The notes: generated by a model not told the origin, from the sequence alone. 64,000 bases of DNA from Sphingomonas kyeonggiensis (GCF_030812785.1 NZ_JAUSTJ010000001.1:1364001-1428000); one strand, 5' to 3'; shown: positions 9,188-20,759, counted from the first letter of the stretch. Numbers and translations are program-made.

Positions 9188-9274
9188 GATCCCGTTTCTT
9201 GACGGCTTCACAGAGCGGCGGGCGCCAGGCCCGACCGCGTGAGGCAAGCAGGCAAAATCCTACATTGCAAGCCG
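9188..9274. repeat. Dispersed structured element, family F copy 1
   Basis: About 88 bp of non-coding sequence matching 48977-49065. Shared blocks are gatcc near the left end, agagcggc, and the right-hand block of aagcaggc, aaatccta and ttgcaagccgc. The centre forms a hairpin (gcgg, gggc / gccc, ccgc) whose bases differ from those of the second copy while pairing is kept. Both copies lie just beyond the stop codon of a minus-strand gene. Confidence 0.6.
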
Positions 9275-9293
9275 CGCGCTGCGCCTGCCGGAT

Positions 9294-10718
9294 TTACTTG
9301 GCGGCGGGCGCCCCGGCGATCGGCGCGCCTGCGGTGCTGCTCACCCGCCAGATCACATTGCCGACATCGTCCGCCACCAGCAGCGCGCCGCCGGCGTCGG
9401 TGATCACGCCGACCGGGCGGCCCTGCACCGTCTTGCCGTCCTTGGCGAGGAAGCCGGTGAGCAGGTCGACCGGCTTGGCGGTCTTGAGCGGATAGCCATT
9501 GTCGCCGAAGGGCACGAAGACGAGCTTGTAGCCCGAGGGCGGCTCGCGGTTCCACGAGCCGTGCAGCGCGACGAAGGCGCCATTGGTGAACTGGCCGCCG
9601 AGCTTGGCATCGGCGGCGAAGGCGAGGCCCAGCGGGGCGGTATGGGCGCCGAGCGCGAAGTCCGGGCGCTTGGTATATTCGCGCAGGTCCGGCCGCTCGG
9701 GCGTCACGCGCTTGTCGATATAGCCGCCCCAGTAGTTCCACGGCCAGCCATAGAAGGCGCCGAAATCGACCTGGGTGAGATAGTCGGGCGGCATGTCCGA
9801 GCCGAGCATGTCGCGCTCATTGACCACGGTCCACAGATTGCCGGTATGCGGCTCGAAGGCCATGCCGTTCGGGTTGCGCAGGCCCCAGGCATAGACGCGC
9901 GAGGACTTGGTCTCGGGCACCACCTCGAGGATCGCGGCGCGGGTACGCTTGGCGGCGTCGAGCTGCTTGGCCACGGCGAAGGGCGAGTCGGCGGTGTAGA
10001 TGTCGCCTTCCTTGTCGAGCCCGTTCTCGGCGATGTTCGACGAGGAGCCGACCGCGACATAGATGCGCTTGCCGTCGGGCGAGGCGAGGATGTTGCGGGC
10101 CCAGTGATTGCCGCCGCCGGCCAGGTCGATGATCTTCTCGACCTTGACAGCGATCCTGGTGTCGCCGGTCTTGTAGGGGAAGCGGACCAGCGCGTCGGTG
10201 TTGGCGACGTAGAGCCAGTCGCCGACCAGCGCCATGCCGCTCGGCGAGTTCAGCCCTTCGAGGAAGGCCGAGCGCTGGTCGGCGACGCCGTCGCCATTGG
10301 TGTCGCGCAGCAGGGTGATGCGGTTGGCCGAGGGCACGCCGGCGCCGGCGCGGTTGAGCAGGATGCCCATGATCCAGCCGGTGAACCCGCCGCTCTCGCG
10401 CGGGGGCGAGTTGGTCTCGGCGACCAGCACGTCGCCGTTCGGCAGGCGATAGAGCCAGCGCGGGTGATCGAGCTTGTCGGCGAAGGGGGCGACCGAGATG
10501 CCCGCGGGCGCGGTCGGTTTGGCGCCGTTCGCCCAGCCGACCGGCTTGGCGATGCGGACCGTCGGGATGTCCTGGTAGCGCGCCTCGCTCAGCTGCGGGA
10601 CCACGCCGGTCACCGCGGCTTCGGAGAGCTTGGCCTTGTCGGGCTGGGTCGCCCAGATGAACAGGCCGATGAGCACCACCGCGAGGATGGCAAGGACGAT
10701 GAGGATCCGCTTGAGCAT
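9294..10718 (-). CDS. Membrane-anchored sorbosone/glucose dehydrogenase-like beta-propeller protein
   Basis: Protein of 474 residues in the soluble PQQ-glucose/L-sorbosone dehydrogenase family, which oxidises sugars at a six-bladed propeller. A hydrophobic N-terminal segment (about residues 4-25) anchors it facing the periplasm. Family features include FADKLDHPRWLYRLPNGDVLVAET, SPSGMALVGDWLYVANTD, RNPNGMAFEPHTGNLW and an ERDMLGSDMPPDYLT segment. It ends in a low-complexity Ala-rich tail. No PQQ synthesis genes are in the window, and many family members have unknown substrates, so activity is not certain. It is transcribed alone, away from the repeat at 10763-10902. Confidence 0.8.
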   Translation of the reverse strand: MLKRILIVLAILAVVLIGLFIWATQPDKAKLSEAAVTGVVPQLSEARYQDIPTVRIAKPVGWANGAKPTAPAGISVAPFADKLDHPRWLYRLPNGDVLVAETNSPPRESGGFTGWIMGILLNRAGAGVPSANRITLLRDTNGDGVADQRSAFLEGLNSPSGMALVGDWLYVANTDALVRFPYKTGDTRIAVKVEKIIDLAGGGNHWARNILASPDGKRIYVAVGSSSNIAENGLDKEGDIYTADSPFAVAKQLDAAKRTRAAILEVVPETKSSRVYAWGLRNPNGMAFEPHTGNLWTVVNERDMLGSDMPPDYLTQVDFGAFYGWPWNYWGGYIDKRVTPERPDLREYTKRPDFALGAHTAPLGLAFAADAKLGGQFTNGAFVALHGSWNREPPSGYKLVFVPFGDNGYPLKTAKPVDLLTGFLAKDGKTVQGRPVGVITDAGGALLVADDVGNVIWRVSSTAGAPIAGAPAAK

Positions 10719-10762
10719 TGCGGAAGGATAGGGGCGAGGAGGGGGGAAGCCAATTCCCTAAT

Positions 10763-10902
10763 TCCTCCCCGGAACGGGGAGGGGGACCGCGCCAGTAAGG
10801 GCGTGGTGGAGGGGGCCCGCCCTCCACCAGCGTGTCATTCGAGGAGAGCGGGCCCCCTCCACCATTGCTTCGCAATGGTCCCCCTCCCCGTTCCGGGGAG
10901 GA
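10763..10902. repeat. Compound palindromic repeat, family B copy 3
   Basis: A 140-bp relative of the elements at 2123 and 3732. It keeps the G-run/C-run frame (ggtggaggggg and ccccctccacca). The right variable hairpin is now cattgc/gcaatg, different from both other copies but still fully paired, and the outer arms are ccgg/ccgg-type and shorter. It occupies the gap between the sugar dehydrogenase-like gene and katG, where it could act as a bidirectional transcription barrier. Confidence 0.8.
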
Positions 10903-10912
10903 TTTTACCGGG

Positions 10913-13186
<2,274 letters not shown>

Positions 13187-13234
13187 TCACTGATCGACCG
13201 GGTGATTTTTACGACATGTGGTTGTCACCATTTC

Positions 13235-13316
13235 CGTCATCCCGGCGGAAGCCGTGATCTCGTGTGGCTCCTTCGCCGCGCTTCCGCCTGAGATCCCGGC
13301 TTTCGCCGGGATGACG
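13235..13316. repeat. Mirror pair of hairpins, family A copy 3, with duplicated right end
   Basis: An 82-bp unit like that at 3908 (same interior orientation, ggctcctt), with a few mismatches in the left hairpin. A second short right end (ccgggatgacgg) follows at about 13326-13337. Together with the element at 13343-13432 it fills the 330-bp gap between katG and corC; no gene is seen there. Confidence 0.8.
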
Positions 13317-13342
13317 GTTTGGGGCCGGGATGACGGTTTAGG

Positions 13343-13432
13343 GTGGGGCGGCGATACTGAAGCGTTGGGTGGGGCGCTGCGGTCTCGCGTGCATCGACCC
13401 ACCCCCGACCCCTCCCTTTCAGGGAGGGGAGC
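13343..13432. repeat. Palindromic repeat, family C copy 1 (partial)
   Basis: It shares cgatactgaag, a gggtgg box, cgtgcatcgacccaccccc and the closing hairpin ccctccctttcagggaggg with the fuller element at 14877-15006. The left outer hairpin of the fuller copy is missing here. Confidence 0.7.
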
Positions 13433-13441
13433 CTGTAGGGA

Positions 13442-14353
<912 letters not shown>

Positions 14354-14362
14354 GTTCGGTGT

Positions 14363-14872
14363 TCAATCCTCGCGTATTAGATAGGGGTCGTGAAGGCCGA
14401 GTTCGGCGAGCGCGGCGCGCTCCATCTCCTCCATCGCCTCGGCCTCGGCGTCGTCCATATGGTCATAGCCTAGCAAATGCAGCAGGCCGTGGACAATCAG
14501 GTGCGTGGCATGATCTTCGATCCTGACCTTGCGCTCGACGGCCTCGGCCGCGCAGACGCCGTGGGCCAGCACGATGTCGCCGAGCAGCACCTCGCCATCG
14601 TCGCTGTTCTCGGTCACCGCTTCCATCAGGTCCGGCTGGATCATCGGGAAGGACAGCACGTTGGTCGGCTTGTCCTTCTCGCGGTACTGCCGGTTGAGGA
14701 CATGGACCTCTTCGTCGGACGTGAAGCGCACCGCGACTTCGATCGTCGCGGGGTGATCGAGCCACTCGAGATAGGGCGTTTGGCGGAGCGCGGTCTCGGC
14801 AGCGCGGATGGCGAGAGCTTCCCAGTCTGCGTCCGGCCAGGGGGATTCGACGAGGGCGGCGACGTCCAACAC
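14363..14872 (-). CDS. ybeY: Endoribonuclease YbeY (rRNA maturation and ribosome quality control)
   Basis: Zinc-dependent endoribonuclease acting in 16S rRNA 3'-end processing. The 169 residues carry the diagnostic motif HGLLHLLGYDH with zinc ligands His128, His132 and His138. The upstream segment TNVLSFP and a GDIVLAHG segment are also typical. An acidic C-terminal helix follows. It lies between phoH and corC; a family C repeat separates it from phoH, so it may have its own transcript or depend on read-through. Confidence 0.95.
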   Translation of the reverse strand: MLDVAALVESPWPDADWEALAIRAAETALRQTPYLEWLDHPATIEVAVRFTSDEEVHVLNRQYREKDKPTNVLSFPMIQPDLMEAVTENSDDGEVLLGDIVLAHGVCAAEAVERKVRIEDHATHLIVHGLLHLLGYDHMDDAEAEAMEEMERAALAELGLHDPYLIRED

Positions 14873-14876
14873 TTAC

Positions 14877-15006
14877 TTCCCCTCCCTTTCAAGGGAGGGG
14901 AGCGAGAGGTGGGTGGCGTCCTGGCGATACTGAAGATGGGTGGCCATGCCGCCGCCGTAGCGCGTGCATCGACCCACCCCCAGCCCCTCCCTTTCAGGGA
15001 GGGGAG
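14877..15006. repeat. Palindromic repeat, family C copy 2 (130 bp)
   Basis: The element begins with hairpin cccctccctttcaagggagg and ends with ccctccctttcagggaggg, with mirrored ggtgggt and acccacccc boxes inside and the shared word cgatactgaag. It fills nearly the whole gap between phoH and ybeY. Confidence 0.8.
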
Positions 15007-15017
15007 TTTTTCGCCCT

Positions 15018-16019
15018 TCAAGCATTCGGGCCCTCATAGGCTTCGACGATGCGGCCGACGATCGGGTGGCGGACGACGTCCGCGGTCGAGAAGCGCGAGA
15101 AGGCGATGCCTTCCACGCCCTCGAGCCGCCGGGTCGCGTCGTTGAGGCCCGAGGCGGGCGGGCCGCCGGGCAGGTCGACCTGGTTGGGATCGCCGCAGAT
15201 CACCATCCGGCTGTTCTGGCCGAAGCGGGTGAGGAACATCTTCATCTGCGCCGGCGTGGTGTTCTGCGCCTCGTCGAGGATGACGAAGGCATCGGCGAGC
15301 GTGCGGCCGCGCATGAAGGCGATCGGGGCGATCTCGATCTCGCCCGAGGCGATGCGCCGCTCGACCTGCTCGGCGGGCAGGCAGTCATAGAGCGCGTCGT
15401 AGATCGGGCGGAGATAGGGATCGACCTTCTCCTTCATGTCGCCGGGCAGGAAGCCGAGCCGCTCGCCGGCCTCGACCGCCGGGCGCGACAGGATCAGCCG
15501 CTGGACGCTGCCGGTGATCAGCTGGGCGACGGCCTGGGCGACGGCGAGATAGGTCTTGCCGGTGCCCGCCGGCCCGAGCGCGAAGATCATGTCGTGCGAG
15601 ACCAGCGCGCGCATATATTGGGTCTGGGCGACCGAGCGCGGCACGATCGTCTTCTTGCGCGTGCGGATCATGATCTGGGGCGGGGCATTGCCATTGTCCG
15701 CCTTGATGATGCCGGTCAGCGTCGGCTCGCTCGACATCGCGATCACCGCGTCGATCAACCCGGTATCGACTTCCTCGCCGCGGATGACGCGAGCGTGGAG
15801 CTCCTGCAGCACCTCGCGGGCATGGGCGACGGCCTCGGCCGACCCTTCGATCTGTACGCGCTGGCCGCGGGCATGGATATAGACGCCCAGCCGCTCTTCG
15901 AGGGCGAGGATGTTGCTGTCGAACTCGCCGAAGAGCTGGGGCAGGAGCTGGGGCTTGTCGAAGTTCACCTCTACCCGGGAGCGTTCACCGGACTGGGCTG
16001 GGACAGGCTTGCGGCTCAT
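15018..16019 (-). CDS. phoH: PhoH-family ATPase
   Basis: Cytoplasmic P-loop protein of 333 residues, linked to RNA metabolism and phosphate stress and usually encoded beside ybeY as here. An N-terminal KH-like region (about residues 20-80) precedes the ATPase domain with Walker A GPAGTGKT at 149-156 and Walker [10 protein letters not shown] near 250. The ATG at 16019 is preceded by aaggag; the longer open frame upstream has no binding site and lacks family similarity. About 225 bp upstream to the SDR stop codon is non-coding with no motif that I can support. Confidence 0.94.
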   Translation of the reverse strand: MSRKPVPAQSGERSRVEVNFDKPQLLPQLFGEFDSNILALEERLGVYIHARGQRVQIEGSAEAVAHAREVLQELHARVIRGEEVDTGLIDAVIAMSSEPTLTGIIKADNGNAPPQIMIRTRKKTIVPRSVAQTQYMRALVSHDMIFALGPAGTGKTYLAVAQAVAQLITGSVQRLILSRPAVEAGERLGFLPGDMKEKVDPYLRPIYDALYDCLPAEQVERRIASGEIEIAPIAFMRGRTLADAFVILDEAQNTTPAQMKMFLTRFGQNSRMVICGDPNQVDLPGGPPASGLNDATRRLEGVEGIAFSRFSTADVVRHPIVGRIVEAYEGPNA

Positions 16020-16245
16020 GCGGCTCCTTCGCGCGGAAAAATGTTGAATCTCTTGATAGGCGAACGCGTGCGCGCGATCGCTGACGGTGCAACGCGCGTA
16101 GCGGCGCTGCGTGTCAAAGCGAAGACGATGCGGGCGGTTCCCTTGCGCATGCGATATGGGGAGAGTGACAGAGGTTTTCCAACTTGGACAGGGGAAAAGG
16201 CGCGGCGGAGCGCAAGCCGGCCCCGCCGTGGCGCGCATGCAACGC

Positions 16246-17082
16246 TCAGGCGATCTTGCCCGACTGGCTCATCCGCCACATCAGTGCGTCCTTCCAGCGA
16301 TCGGGCAGCCAATGGGCGAGGAAGAGGAAGACCTTCGCCCCGCCGCCGGTGCCGTAGCGGATGCGCGGGCGACGCGCGGCAGCGGCCCTGGCGATGGTGT
16401 TGGCGACGACTTCGGGCGGCGAGGCGAAGCTCATCGCGTCGGCATTGCCGAGCAGCGCGGCATATTTGCGTGCCCAGGGGGCATAGGCGCTGCTCCCGCC
16501 CGAACGCTCGACCAGGCTCTGGTGCGCGATGCCGGCCCATTCGGTGCGGATCGCGCCGGGCTCGATCACCACGACGCGGATGCCGAAGGGGCGGAGTTCC
16601 ATGCGCAGACAGTCCGACAGGCCCTCCACCGCGAACTTGGTGGCATGGTACCAGCCGCCGAACGGCTCGCCGAACTTGCCGCCGATCGACGTGACGTTGA
16701 CGATCGTCCCCGATTTCTGGGCGCGCATCAGCGGGGTGACGAGCTGGCAGAGCCGGGCAAGGCCGAAGACGTTCACTTCCATCTGGCGGCGGGCTTCCGC
16801 CATCGGCACGTCCTCGATTGCGCCATAGCTGCCATAGCCGGCATTGTTGACGAGCAGATCGAGCCGGCCGGCGGCAGTGCGGATCGTCTCGACCGCGGCG
16901 AGGATCGAGGCATCGTCGGTCAGGTCGAGGGCGATCAGCTCGGCGCCGAGGCGGGCGAGCGGCGCCATCCGGTCGAGGCGGCGGGCGGCGGCGAAGACCC
17001 GGTAGCCGTCCTGGATCAGGCGCTTGACGGTGGCTTCGCCGATCCCGGCCGAGGCGCCGGTGACGAGGGCGGTTTTCTGCAT
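16246..17082 (-). CDS. Short-chain dehydrogenase/reductase
   Basis: NAD(P)H-dependent oxidoreductase of 278 residues. It has the Rossmann glycine motif TGASAGIG at residues 8-15, NNAG at 79-82, a catalytic Ser132, and the YxxxK pair Tyr145/Lys149 in WYHATKF. The arginines after the first strand (AAARRLDRM) suggest NADPH preference. The C-terminal extension and overall form resemble reductases annotated as retinol or steroid dehydrogenase-like, but the substrate is unknown. It is divergent from a MerR gene with which it shares a 65-bp intergenic region containing a MerR-type promoter, so it is probably that regulator's target. The ATG at 17082 follows a ggag site. Confidence 0.88.
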   Translation of the reverse strand: MQKTALVTGASAGIGEATVKRLIQDGYRVFAAARRLDRMAPLARLGAELIALDLTDDASILAAVETIRTAAGRLDLLVNNAGYGSYGAIEDVPMAEARRQMEVNVFGLARLCQLVTPLMRAQKSGTIVNVTSIGGKFGEPFGGWYHATKFAVEGLSDCLRMELRPFGIRVVVIEPGAIRTEWAGIAHQSLVERSGGSSAYAPWARKYAALLGNADAMSFASPPEVVANTIARAAAARRPRIRYGTGGGAKVFLFLAHWLPDRWKDALMWRMSQSGKIA

Positions 17083-17113
17083 TTCTGGCTCCGGTTGCGA
17101 GGTGGAGCCCAGC

Positions 17114-17144
17114 CATATAAGTGTGGACCATAGTCCATGGTCAA
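17114..17144 (-). promoter_or_regulatory. MerR-type promoter of the SDR gene with dyad operator
   Basis: Read on the minus strand, ttgacc (17139-17144) and tatatg (17114-17119) are separated by 19 bp, the long spacer typical of MerR-activated promoters. A perfect dyad, gaccat-agtcc-atggtc, lies at 17126-17142 in and beside the spacer. The predicted start site is about 25 bases before the SDR start codon. The assignment to the neighbouring MerR protein is inference from position and geometry. Confidence 0.6.
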
Positions 17145-17147
17145 GGG

Positions 17148-17591
17148 ATGAATCGCGTGCTGATCTCCGAATTCGCCAGGCGCGCCGGCATGAGCACCGA
17201 CACGGTGCGCTTCTATATCCGCAAGGGGCTGCTGGCACCGGCAACGGGCGTGAAGGGCGGCTCCAACCCGTACCAGATCTTCACCGAGGAGCATCTCGAA
17301 GCGGCGCGGATGGTGCGGATGGCGCAGAGCCTGGGCTTTTCGCTGCGCGAGATCGCGACGCTCTCCGCCGAATATTATGCCGGCGGGATGACCCCCGAGC
17401 GCAGCCTGGAGCTGATGCGGATGCAGCTCGCCCGGCTGGAGGAAAAGGCGGCGCAGTTGAACGCGATGGTCGACTATACCCGCGCCAAGGTGCGCTGGCT
17501 GGAGGCTGGGCAGAAGGGCTCGGAGCCGGTGTTCGGCGAGTTCGAGGGCTGCTGGGCCGAGCCGGTCACCGCTGCGGAGCGCGCGGCATGA
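17148..17591 (+). CDS. MerR-family transcriptional regulator
   Basis: DNA-binding regulator of 147 residues. The N-terminal winged helix-turn-helix (ISEFARRAGMSTDTVRFY, then RKGLL) is followed by a second DNA-contact region around residues 38-70 and a long dimerisation coiled coil (about 80-125). The C-terminal tail has a single Cys and no metal-binding Cys cluster, so a metal sensor of the CueR or ZntR type is unlikely. The ATG at 17148 gives the normal N-terminus; an upstream GTG at 17121 would begin inside the operator. It is divergent from the SDR gene and its stop overlaps the start of the next gene (atga). Confidence 0.9.
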   Translation: MNRVLISEFARRAGMSTDTVRFYIRKGLLAPATGVKGGSNPYQIFTEEHLEAARMVRMAQSLGFSLREIATLSAEYYAGGMTPERSLELMRMQLARLEEKAAQLNAMVDYTRAKVRWLEAGQKGSEPVFGEFEGCWAEPVTAAERAA

Positions 17592-18253
17592 GGGTGCTGG
17601 CGCTGCTCGCGCTGGCTCTTGCGCCGATGCAGGACGATGTCGTCGCGCAGCGCGCGGCCGAATGGGAAGCGGCGGTCGCCGAGGTCGAGGCGCAGCCCGA
17701 GCCCGAACATCCGACGCTGGCGCAGAAGGTCGCCAGGCTGGTCGCGCTCGACGAGGTCACCCGCCAGCATATGTGGCGCGCGGACGATCCGGCGCTCGCC
17801 CCCGATCAGCAGCGCGCGCTCGGCCTAAAGATCGGGACCCGTATGGCCGAGATCGATGCGGCCAATACCGCGGCGCTGAAGCTGTTGCTCCCCGCCGATG
17901 GCTGGTTTCGTAACAGCCGCGACGGCCGGCAGGTGACGCACGGCGCCTGGCTGATCGCCCAGCATAGCCCGGACAACGCCTTTCAGATCGGGGTGATCGG
18001 GGCGATGGGCAAGCGGTTGAACGCGGGCGACGTCGACGCGATGGACTTCGCGCTTATCACGGACCGGGTGCTGGTCCGCCAGGGTGGGCTGCAGGTCTTT
18101 GGCAGCCAGGCGGGTTGCATCCAGGGCCGCCTGGCGATCCTGCCCATTACGGTTCCCGACAAGGTGGACGAGCGCCGGGCAAGGATCGGTTGGGCCAAGA
18201 CGCTGGCCGAGACCAAGGGCGACCTCGAGATCGGCAAACCCTGCGCCTTATAG
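17588..18253 (+). CDS. DUF6624-like putative exported protein
   Basis: Protein of 221 residues with a short hydrophobic N-terminus (MRVLALLALALAPM) that may be a signal peptide. The C-terminal half matches the DUF6624 pattern as I know it: PADGWFRNSRDGRQ, AWLIAQHSPDNAFQ, DFALITDRVLVRQGG and LQVFGSQAG. The central region is helical and charged. Function unknown. Its ATG overlaps the MerR stop codon by four bases, indicating translational coupling with the regulator. It ends four bases before the convergent diguanylate cyclase gene. Confidence 0.75.
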   Translation: MRVLALLALALAPMQDDVVAQRAAEWEAAVAEVEAQPEPEHPTLAQKVARLVALDEVTRQHMWRADDPALAPDQQRALGLKIGTRMAEIDAANTAALKLLLPADGWFRNSRDGRQVTHGAWLIAQHSPDNAFQIGVIGAMGKRLNAGDVDAMDFALITDRVLVRQGGLQVFGSQAGCIQGRLAILPITVPDKVDERRARIGWAKTLAETKGDLEIGKPCAL

Positions 18254-18257
18254 GCGC

Positions 18258-19121
18258 TCAGGCGTCGAGCATCCGGGCCTCGTCGATCTCGATGCGGTCG
18301 CGGCCGGCGTGCTTCGCGGCATAGAGTGCCTTGTCGGCGCGCTGCATCGCCCCGGCGATCTGTTCGGGGCCGTGCAGGAAGGCGAGGCCGCAGGAGAAGG
18401 TGACCGGCTCCTCCGGATTGGGGCCGATCGGATCGGCGTGGAGCGCGGTGCGCAGCCGCTCCATCAGCGCCTGCGCCTCGCGCGGGCCCATGCCGGGGAT
18501 CAGGATCGCGAACTCCTCGCTGCCCCAGCGCGCGACGAGGTCTGAGCGGCGCATCGTCTCGGTGAGATGATGGGCGAATTCCTGGAGGACCAGGTCGCCT
18601 TCGTCATGGCCGAAGATGTCGTTCATCCGCTTGAAATGGTCGATGTCGACCAGCGCCAGCGTCGCCCGGGTGCCGGTGCGCAGATGGGCAGCGGCATCGA
18701 GGAAGCCGCGGCGGTTGCGCAGGCCGGTGAGCAGGTCGCGCTCGGCGGCGTCGCGCAGCTGGCTGATCCGGCTGTTGGTGGCGATCGCGGCAAGGCCGAC
18801 GCTGTCGAGCAGCTCGCCGGCAAGGTCGCGGCCGCCGGCGGGGACGCTCGCCACCGGCTCGCCGTCCTGCACCGCGCGCAGCATCGCCGAGGCCTGGCGG
18901 ATCGGGGCGAGCAGCGCGCCGAGTGCAGCGATCGCCGAGAGCGTGCCGGCGAGCGTGGCGAGCAGCAGCGGCACGAACACCTGCCAGTGCCATTCCCCGA
19001 GCAGCGCCTGGCTGGCGATGAAGGCGATCAGCGGTAAATGCACCGCGGCGAAACAGATGGCGAAGATGCGCAGATGGAAGTGGCGCGGGAAAAGGAACCG
19101 CGTCGCGAGATAGAAACGCAT
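18258..19121 (-). CDS. Membrane diguanylate cyclase (GGDEF domain) with a GSEEF active-site variant
   Basis: Inner-membrane protein of 287 residues predicted to make cyclic di-GMP. Two membrane segments (about residues 19-39 and 46-71) are followed by a HAMP-like linker and a GGDEF domain from about residue 128. The signature is GSEEF at 200-204 rather than GGDEF or GGEEF, and the inhibitory I-site RRSD at 191-194 sits exactly five residues before it. The metal-site motif VDIDHFKRMND is intact. The Gly-to-Ser change may lower activity or convert the protein into a c-di-GMP sensor. The ATG at 19121 follows gagggga. Confidence 0.88.
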   Translation of the reverse strand: MRFYLATRFLFPRHFHLRIFAICFAAVHLPLIAFIASQALLGEWHWQVFVPLLLATLAGTLSAIAALGALLAPIRQASAMLRAVQDGEPVASVPAGGRDLAGELLDSVGLAAIATNSRISQLRDAAERDLLTGLRNRRGFLDAAAHLRTGTRATLALVDIDHFKRMNDIFGHDEGDLVLQEFAHHLTETMRRSDLVARWGSEEFAILIPGMGPREAQALMERLRTALHADPIGPNPEEPVTFSCGLAFLHGPEQIAGAMQRADKALYAAKHAGRDRIEIDEARMLDA

Positions 19122-19283
19122 TCTGTCGTCCCCTCTTTTCTCGTGTCACCCGGCCGGAGGGCGGGGGCTGGAGGGAGAGGGGCTAGATTTGCGAAGCTTA
19201 CCCGTAGTTTACGGGGGATCGTTAACGCGTTCGGATGAGCGGGTATGGCGGCGGTTGGAGCGAGTGTGGCGCTTTTTCCTCAG

Positions 19284-19383
19284 CCCCTCCCCCGACCCCT
19301 CCCGCAAGCGGAAGGGGAGCGATTGTTGCCAGCGCTACCCTCACTCGTTCCCCTTCCGCTTGCGGGAGGGGTTAGGGGAGGGG
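19284..19383. repeat. Palindromic repeat, family D copy 1 (100 bp)
   Basis: The left arm reads cccctcccccgacccctccc then gcaagcggaagggg; the right arm is its mirror (ccccttccgcttgcgggagg, ending aggggaggggg-like). The interior is about 30 bp. It lies between the diguanylate cyclase and miaB. The two arms of the same element, in opposite order, lie at the sufD/sufS junction (41842-41942). Confidence 0.8.
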
Positions 19384-19404
19384 AAATAACAGCCGGCCTC
19401 GACC

Positions 19405-20739
19405 TCAGGCCGCTTCGCGCACCACCTGAGTGCCGGTGAGCGAATTGCCGAAGCCCTCGGCGATCTCGACCTCGACCATGTCGCCGATCCTGGCATCGGT
19501 ATTGAGGTACACCGACTGGAGCCAGGGCGACTTGCCGAGCATCTGGCCGGGCAGCTTGCCCTGGCGCTCGATCAGCACCTGGCAGGTCTTGCCGGTGGTA
19601 GCCTGGTTGAAGGCGAGCTGGTCGCGGTTGAGCGCGGCCTGGAGGCGCTGGAGGCGCTCGTCCATCACCGAAGCGGGCACGAAGACGTCGCTCATCTCGG
19701 CGGCGGGCGTACCGGGGCGGGGGCTGTACTTGAAGCTGAAGCACTGGGCGTAGCCGACCGCGTCGACCAGGCTCAGTGTCTCCTCGAACTCGGCGTCGGT
19801 CTCGCCGGGGAAGCCGACGATGAAGTCGCCCGACAGCGCGATGTCGGGGCGGGCGGCGCGGACGCGGTCGAGGATCTTCAGGTAGGAATCGCGGGTGTGC
19901 GACCGGTTCATCGCCTTGAGGATGCGGTCGCTGCCGGCCTGCACGGGCAAATGCAGGAAGGGCATCAGCTTCTCCACCTCGGCATGGGCGCGGATCAGGC
20001 CCTCGCGCATGTCGTTGGGATGGCTGGTGGTGTAGCGGATGCGGTGCAGCCCCTCGATCCGGTCGAGCGCGTGGATCAGGCCGTGGAGTCCGGTGCCGGC
20101 CTCGTCGTCCCAGGCATTGACGTTCTGGCCGAGCAGAGTGATCTCGCGCGCGCCGGCATCGACCAGCGCCTTCGCCTCGTCGACGAGCTCGGCGAAGGGG
20201 CGGCTGATCTCGGCGCCGCGGGTATAGGGCACCACGCAATAGGTGCAGAACTTGTCGCAGCCTTCCTGAACGGTGAGGAAGGCGGTGGGGCCGACCTTGC
20301 GGCGCTTGGGGAGCGTGCCGAACTTGCTGAGCGCCGGCATGTCGGTGTCGAGGCTCGCCTGGCCGCTGGCGGCCTTGGCGATCAGGTCGGGGAGGTTGTG
20401 ATAGGCTTGGGGGCCGACCACGACATCGACCTTGGCGCGGCGGACGATCTCCTCGCCTTCGGCCTGCGCCACGCAGCCGGCGACCGCGATCATCGGCTCG
20501 GCGCGGCCGAGCTCGCGCGCGCCCTTCCGCAGGCGGCCGATGTCCGAATAGACCTTCTCGGTCGCCTTTTCGCGGATGTGGCAGGTGTTGAGCACGACGA
20601 GATCGGCGGCCTCGCCCTCGGCGGCGGCGGTCATGCCCTGTGCGGCCATCAGCTCGGCCATGCGCTCGCCGTCATAGACGTTCATCTGGCAGCCGAACGA
20701 CTTGACGTGGAAGGTCCTGGGATTCTTTGGGGCGTTCAT
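19405..20739 (-). CDS. miaB: tRNA-2-methylthio-N6-dimethylallyladenosine synthase MiaB
   Basis: Radical-SAM methylthiotransferase that adds a methylthio group to i6A at tRNA position 37. The 444 residues show an N-terminal cluster domain with Cys17, Cys53 and Cys89, the radical-SAM motif CDKFCTYC (Cys161, Cys165, Cys168), and a C-terminal TRAM domain from about residue 375. Length and order match the family. It belongs to the conserved fur - plsC - miaB - phoH block, here split from phoH by four genes. Confidence 0.96.
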   Translation of the reverse strand: MNAPKNPRTFHVKSFGCQMNVYDGERMAELMAAQGMTAAAEGEAADLVVLNTCHIREKATEKVYSDIGRLRKGARELGRAEPMIAVAGCVAQAEGEEIVRRAKVDVVVGPQAYHNLPDLIAKAASGQASLDTDMPALSKFGTLPKRRKVGPTAFLTVQEGCDKFCTYCVVPYTRGAEISRPFAELVDEAKALVDAGAREITLLGQNVNAWDDEAGTGLHGLIHALDRIEGLHRIRYTTSHPNDMREGLIRAHAEVEKLMPFLHLPVQAGSDRILKAMNRSHTRDSYLKILDRVRAARPDIALSGDFIVGFPGETDAEFEETLSLVDAVGYAQCFSFKYSPRPGTPAAEMSDVFVPASVMDERLQRLQAALNRDQLAFNQATTGKTCQVLIERQGKLPGQMLGKSPWLQSVYLNTDARIGDMVEVEIAEGFGNSLTGTQVVREAA

Positions 20740-20759
20740 CGCGGCGCCTGTACACCAGC

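Noticed and set aside
13235..13337. Repeats considered only as intrinsic terminators
   Set aside because: Some could stop transcription, but they lack T-runs, have constant length and lie in both orientations, including a pair around a gene and arms inside coding sequence.
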